This document shows positions 6,368 through 9,109 of a stretch of 9,109 bases of DNA, in pieces. The stretch comes from Xenorhabdus miraniensis (GTDB taxonomy: Bacteria; Pseudomonadota; Gammaproteobacteria; Enterobacterales; Enterobacteriaceae): assembly GCF_002632615.1 (NCBI RefSeq), contig NZ_NITZ01000049.1:1-9109 (forward strand). The letters run 5' to 3'. The position numbers and the translations under genes are program-made. The notes below the pieces were generated by a model. The model worked only from the letters and a program-made list of their open reading frames with translations, had not been told where the DNA came from and searched no databases. Within the stretch, counting starts at the first letter, position 1. Each line of letters opens with the position of its first letter.

Positions 6368-7203
6368 ATGAATACGATTAAAGTCGTTGGCATTGACCTC
6401 GCCAAAAACGTTTTTCAAGTTTGCGTCTGGGGGGAGGACGGTTCTGTCGCCTAAAACCGAAAAATCTCACGGCAAAAATTGCTTGATACTGTGCACTCTT
6501 TTCCGCCGGGCACCGTCATTGCGATGGAAGCTTGTGCAACGTCTCACTATTGGGGTCGAACGCTGCAAGCGATGGGATATACCGTCAGGCGGGTCCCTAC
6601 TCAACACGTCAAGGCCTTCTGCCATCATCAAAAAAATGATGCCAATGATGCGCTGGCTATTTGTGAAACCACCTGCCGCCCTGGTCTCCATTTTGTTCCC
6701 GTCAAGACCGTGGAACAGCAGGATATTAAAGCCCTGCGCAGTGCCCGGCAACTCATGGTGGACAACGGACCGCACTCGCCAACCAAATGCGGGCTTTTCT
6801 GGCTGAATCGGGGCTGATTGTGCCTGTAGGCATTCAGAAACTTCAACAGCATCTCGCTGATATTCTCGAAGATGACAGTCATCGCCTGTCTTGTGTGCTA
6901 CGCCGTTTATTACATACCTTATGGGAAGATATGCGGAATTTGAACACGGGCATTCATGAAATGGATCACGAAATCGCGGCGCTTTCCCGTCAGCAAACGG
7001 GTTATGAGCATCTGCTCACTATCCCCGGCGTCGGTCCCCTGATTGCGGCGGCTTTCGTGAGTGATGTCAACGCACACCAATTTGCCAATGGCCGACAACT
7101 TTCAGCCTGGTGTGGTTTGGTTCCCCAGCAACATAGTTCAGGGGGAAAAAGTCGCTTGTCTTCACTGAGCAAACAGGGCAACCGCCATCTCCGAACGTTA
7201 ATT
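6368..7203 (+). pseudogene. IS110-family (IS1111-group) transposase, three lesions
   Basis: The product begins MNTIKVVGIDLAKNVFQVCV, the typical start of IS1111-group IS110 transposases, which use an RuvC-like DEDD site plus a C-terminal Ser. Acidic residues are visible at Asp10, Glu54 (AMEACATS), Asp91 and Asp94 (KNDANDALAI). The C-terminal half has IPGVGPLIAAAF and the Ser region QQHSSGGKSRLSS. Lesions: a TAA at codon 29 (6452-6454) in frame; a one-base deletion near 6759-6762, where GACAACGG replaces the expected GACCAACGG and moves the frame to that used after 6787; and loss of the C-terminus after NRHLRTL, where IS982 begins. The 5' non-coding end (about 6285-6367) is short, and the 3' end that would carry an IS1111-type ncRNA is absent. 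Not functional. Confidence 0.85.
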
Positions 7204-7217
7204 AACCCGAGTTCCGT

Positions 7218-7540
7218 TTAAGCCGTCGCTGGGAAATCTTCTTCTGAGTAGAAAACTTTCAGTGACGGCTTTTTCCATTTAAGGCAGTAAGCAATCAGCC
7301 CACCTAAAACAGTCAATAGAAATCCTTTTATACTTCGGTGGCGAGAGTGTTCTATTTGAGAAATGGTTTTTAATTGTCCATTAATTGTTTCGATGATAAA
7401 ACGCCTTAATAACATTATCTTATCCCACTCAGCTAGCACACTCGCTTTCATATTACGGCGTTTTTTCGTGATAAAAGTGATACCGGTTTGCGCTAAATCA
7501 TTTGCCAGTTCCTGGCTAAGATAACCCTTGATGCCCTTCT
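7218..7540 (-). pseudogene. IS982 transposase, C-terminal part
   Basis: Reading from the interruption: KGIKGYLSQELANDL, GITFITKKRRNMKASV, then MLLRRFIIETINGQLKTISQ and IEHSRHRSIKGFL, ending LIAYCLKWKKPSLKV plus a short tail. This is the C-terminal third of the IS982 DDE transposase, including the 'IIETI..LK' segment that carries the catalytic Glu. Homology begins before the first Met (7451), so the piece extends back to the IS110 junction near 7540. It has no start of its own and is unlikely to be translated usefully. Confidence 0.85.
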
Positions 7541-7545
7541 AAGTG

Positions 7546-8614
7546 TCAAGTGGTTATTTGCCGACTGTTGATCTGTCGATTTTGGTTACGCAATAAGGTA
7601 AATATCTCTCTGGATATATAGCGTTTTAAGCAACGTATAGCTTCCAGCTTTGAATGGCCTTCTCCAACCCGTCTGGCGACATATTCCTGTGTTCTAGCAT
7701 CTGTACGGCCTGCCAATGGCGATGATATGAAGTGCACTGTTTGCTGCACGATCACCTCCCCGGTTGAGACGGTAACGCTGATTTTTTCCTGACGACGCCG
7801 GTACTGGACTTACCCCACATAATGCAGCAAAACTGGATTCTGAATGGAGACGTTCTGGATTATCACCCGCGGTAATAAGAAGTTGAGAAGCACACTCATA
7901 TCCGACTGCTTTGCACTTAATCAGATCGGGGGCAAGATCATCTACAATAGCCGCAATCATGATGTTCAAATCGCTAATTTCGTCCTGTAATTCCAGATAG
8001 CGTCGTGCCAGTGATTTCAGTGAAATACGGTAGGCATCCTCAACATGACGATACCGGGTCATATCAGGTTTGGCGGTGGTGAGAGTACGTATCAGCTGCA
8101 TTCGGGTTAAGTTTCTGCACTGTGCCCGTAATGCTTCAGGCGCAGAGACGATAGTCATCTGAAGCATTTGCAGTGCCACACGCCGGGCCGCGATGGCGGT
8201 TTTCCGGCAGGCTTTCAGAACGCGAAGAGATTCGACCATACCATCCCTTGTTTTAGGCGTGACGGTACGAATGCGTGAATACGCCGCATGGGCTGCACAT
8301 TCAGCATCAATCGTGTCACTTTTTCCCCGCTTTCTGCGTTCCATTCTATCGGGCGCAGTCACCTCAAGGACTTCAATCCCTGCCCTTTGAAAATAACGCA
8401 ATAAACCCGCACCATATGAACCCGTACATTCAATACCTACCCGGACTAGTGTTCCAAATGACTTCATCCAAGATAACATTTGGCAATATCCCTTTTGGGT
8501 TGTCGGAAAAAACTCGCACCCTATAACACAATTATGATGATCAACGATCGCAGCAACGTGCAGGTCTTTATGGGTATCAACACCACCGATGACACCTTGT
8601 TGAATTTCAGCCAT
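7546..8614 (-). pseudogene. IS110-family transposase with a C-terminal frameshift
   Basis: The first frame (8614 to 7694, 306 residues) has the DEDD RuvC-like domain: Asp13 in GGVDTHKDLHV, Glu62 in IECTGSYG, Asp100 and Asp103 in KSDTIDAE. It also has the C-terminal Tnp domain with AVGYECASQLLITAGD and the catalytic-Ser block ASSGKNQRYRLNRGG (Ser274/275). After NSALHIIAI it goes out of frame and stops at 7694. Homology continues in the next frame (GRTDARTQEYVARRVGEGHS, then CLKRYISREIFTLL) to a stop at 7546. The shift lies around 7705-7715 and equals one extra base. The core and active site are intact; only the last 50 or so residues are out of frame, so this is a recent-looking lesion. No strong ribosome site is seen before the ATG at 8614. 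Confidence 0.85.
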
Positions 8615-8877
8615 AGCATAAAGTCTCTGTCAGAAAATACACTGATTTCTCCTGACAGATACCCCGGACAGGACAGTAAAGAGACAAGCCGTCAGGCCCT
8701 TCTTGAGTCACGCGTACCGTGAGGAGAACCCTCTTATGGCGTATTCTTGTCACCGACAGATCAAAGGAAGGACACAATCTCGGTCAATCACCATACGGGT
8801 CAGGAAACAGAAAAAACGCCATACATCAGAAGAATAGATTAAAAAAACAGTGGATCTATAGCCTCTGATAGAGGGTA
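8615..8877 (-). ncRNA. Predicted IS110 bridge-RNA locus in the 5' non-coding end
   Basis: IS110-group elements encode a structured guide (bridge) RNA in the long non-coding end upstream of the transposase (established for the family, for example IS621). Here about 260 bases separate the ATG from the deduced element end and contain several hairpins: an 8-bp stem, TCTGTCAG (8626-8633) with CTGACAGA (8652-8659); a stem at 8700-8728 (TCACG/CGTGA inside TTCT/AGAA); and CCTCT/AGAGG at 8862-8874 next to the terminus. The RNA ends and guide loops cannot be set by eye. Confidence 0.4.
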
Positions 8878-8881
8878 TTCT

Positions 8882-9109
8882 TACTATCGCCATATAAACA
8901 TCCCGTTAACCCTTTTGCCAGCGCTTTGACTGGCTGACGATCATCCTGATTTCCTGCGGTGAGTTTCACGGCTAACAATTCCTTACAATCATTGATAACC
9001 AAATGAAGTTTAAAACCATATATGGACGCCCCCGGTTGTGCAAGCATTGAGTCGATACGGTTTGCTACCATATATCCGGCGTCATAAAGGACTTATTTGC
9101 CCGCGCCAT
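8882..9109 (-). pseudogene. IS982 transposase, central part
   Basis: The frame from an ATG at 9071 reads YGFKLHLVINDCKELLAVKL, then TAGNQDDRQPVKALAKGL and CLYGDS, the DDE core of IS982 transposases ('GFKLHL..N…LTPGN.DDR…GDKGY'). It runs directly into the IS110 terminus, where the apparent stop at 8856 belongs to the inserted element. Upstream of the ATG the frame has a stop, and the segment between 9071 and the right edge does not give clear homology, so a second lesion or deletion is likely before 'SMLAQPGAS'. The N-terminal third lies outside the window or is lost. Confidence 0.75.

Larger units (their letters stand above)
7541..8881 (-). mobile_element. IS110-family insertion sequence within IS982
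   Basis: The limits were deduced from the interrupted gene. TTCT occurs at 7537-7540 and at 8878-8881; collapsing the two copies joins the IS982 halves in frame (…GDSKKGIKGYL…). The resulting length of 1341 bp is normal for IS110 elements, which insert at a short core without a longer target duplication. The gene lies at one end with only a few bases after its stop, while about 265 bases of non-coding DNA precede its start, the layout of IS110-group elements that carry their guide RNA at the 5' end. Confidence 0.7.
7203..9109 (-). mobile_element. IS982-family element interrupted by an IS110-family element
   Basis: The transposase gene runs leftward in two pieces (9109-8882 and 7540-7218) separated by about 1.34 kb of an IS110-family element. 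The left end of IS982 is probably just outside its stop codon, around 7203-7208 (ACCCGAGTTCCG), where homology to the IS1111-type transposase stops. The right end is beyond the window. It therefore inserted into the IS1111-type gene, then received the second IS110 itself. Confidence 0.75.

Noticed and set aside
6467..6882. Minus-strand frames opposite the IS1111-type transposase
   Set aside because: Antisense shadows of a recognisable, if broken, transposase.
7694..7755. Programmed frameshift in the second IS110-family transposase
   Set aside because: IS110 transposases are normally single-frame and no slippery heptamer was seen; a simple indel is the better explanation.

Overview
The window looks like an accessory region of a gammaproteobacterium of the Enterobacterales, most plausibly a Photorhabdus/Xenorhabdus-like bacterium or a related insect symbiont. 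This is inferred from the mix of IS1, IS110/IS1111 and IS982 remnants beside a natural-product operon and very AT-rich spacers; no single housekeeping gene fixes the taxon. Three zones are visible.

(1) Positions 1-369 hold the first 26 codons of an unidentified, probably transposase, gene running off the left edge on the minus strand, then about 290 bases with no supportable gene.

(2) Positions 370-5525 are one tight leftward (minus-strand) biosynthetic operon of six cistrons separated by -8, 14, 1, 2 and 3 bases. In transcription order they are: a scrambled NRPS/FAD-monooxygenase mosaic; a stand-alone condensation-domain/PapA-like acyltransferase; a classical SDR; a cytochrome P450 collapsed to 91 residues; a SnoaL/PhzB-like NTF2-fold protein; and a KAS III (FabH-like) head fused to the tail of a tyrosine recombinase. 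Only the acyltransferase, the SDR and the SnoaL-like protein are near full length, and the SDR has Gln where the catalytic Lys should be. The remains point to a lost pathway that activated serine (readable code D-V-W-H-F-S-L-I-D), made or accepted a KAS III-type acyl unit, oxidised the product (P450, FAD monooxygenase, SDR) and perhaps esterified it. Every internal junction is in frame, so the operon still reads as open frames although most enzymes lack their core.

(3) Upstream lies roughly 500 bp of DNA at about 20% GC, carrying a possible promoter, and between this promoter and the operon start four perfect copies of an 8-bp repeat; a hexanucleotide repeat lies inside the first codons. From 6067 to the right edge is a graveyard of insertion sequences: a 5' IS1 remnant, an IS1111-group IS110 pseudogene on the plus strand, and an IS982 element whose transposase gene is split by a second IS110-family element. 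Collapsing a shared TTCT at the two ends of that element restores an in-frame IS982 reading, so its limits can be set near 7541-8881. Its long 5' non-coding end is where a bridge RNA would be expected.

Overall this is a decaying biosynthetic island eroded by internal deletions, point changes and nested insertion sequences. The most unusual feature is the repeated formation of in-frame chimeras.
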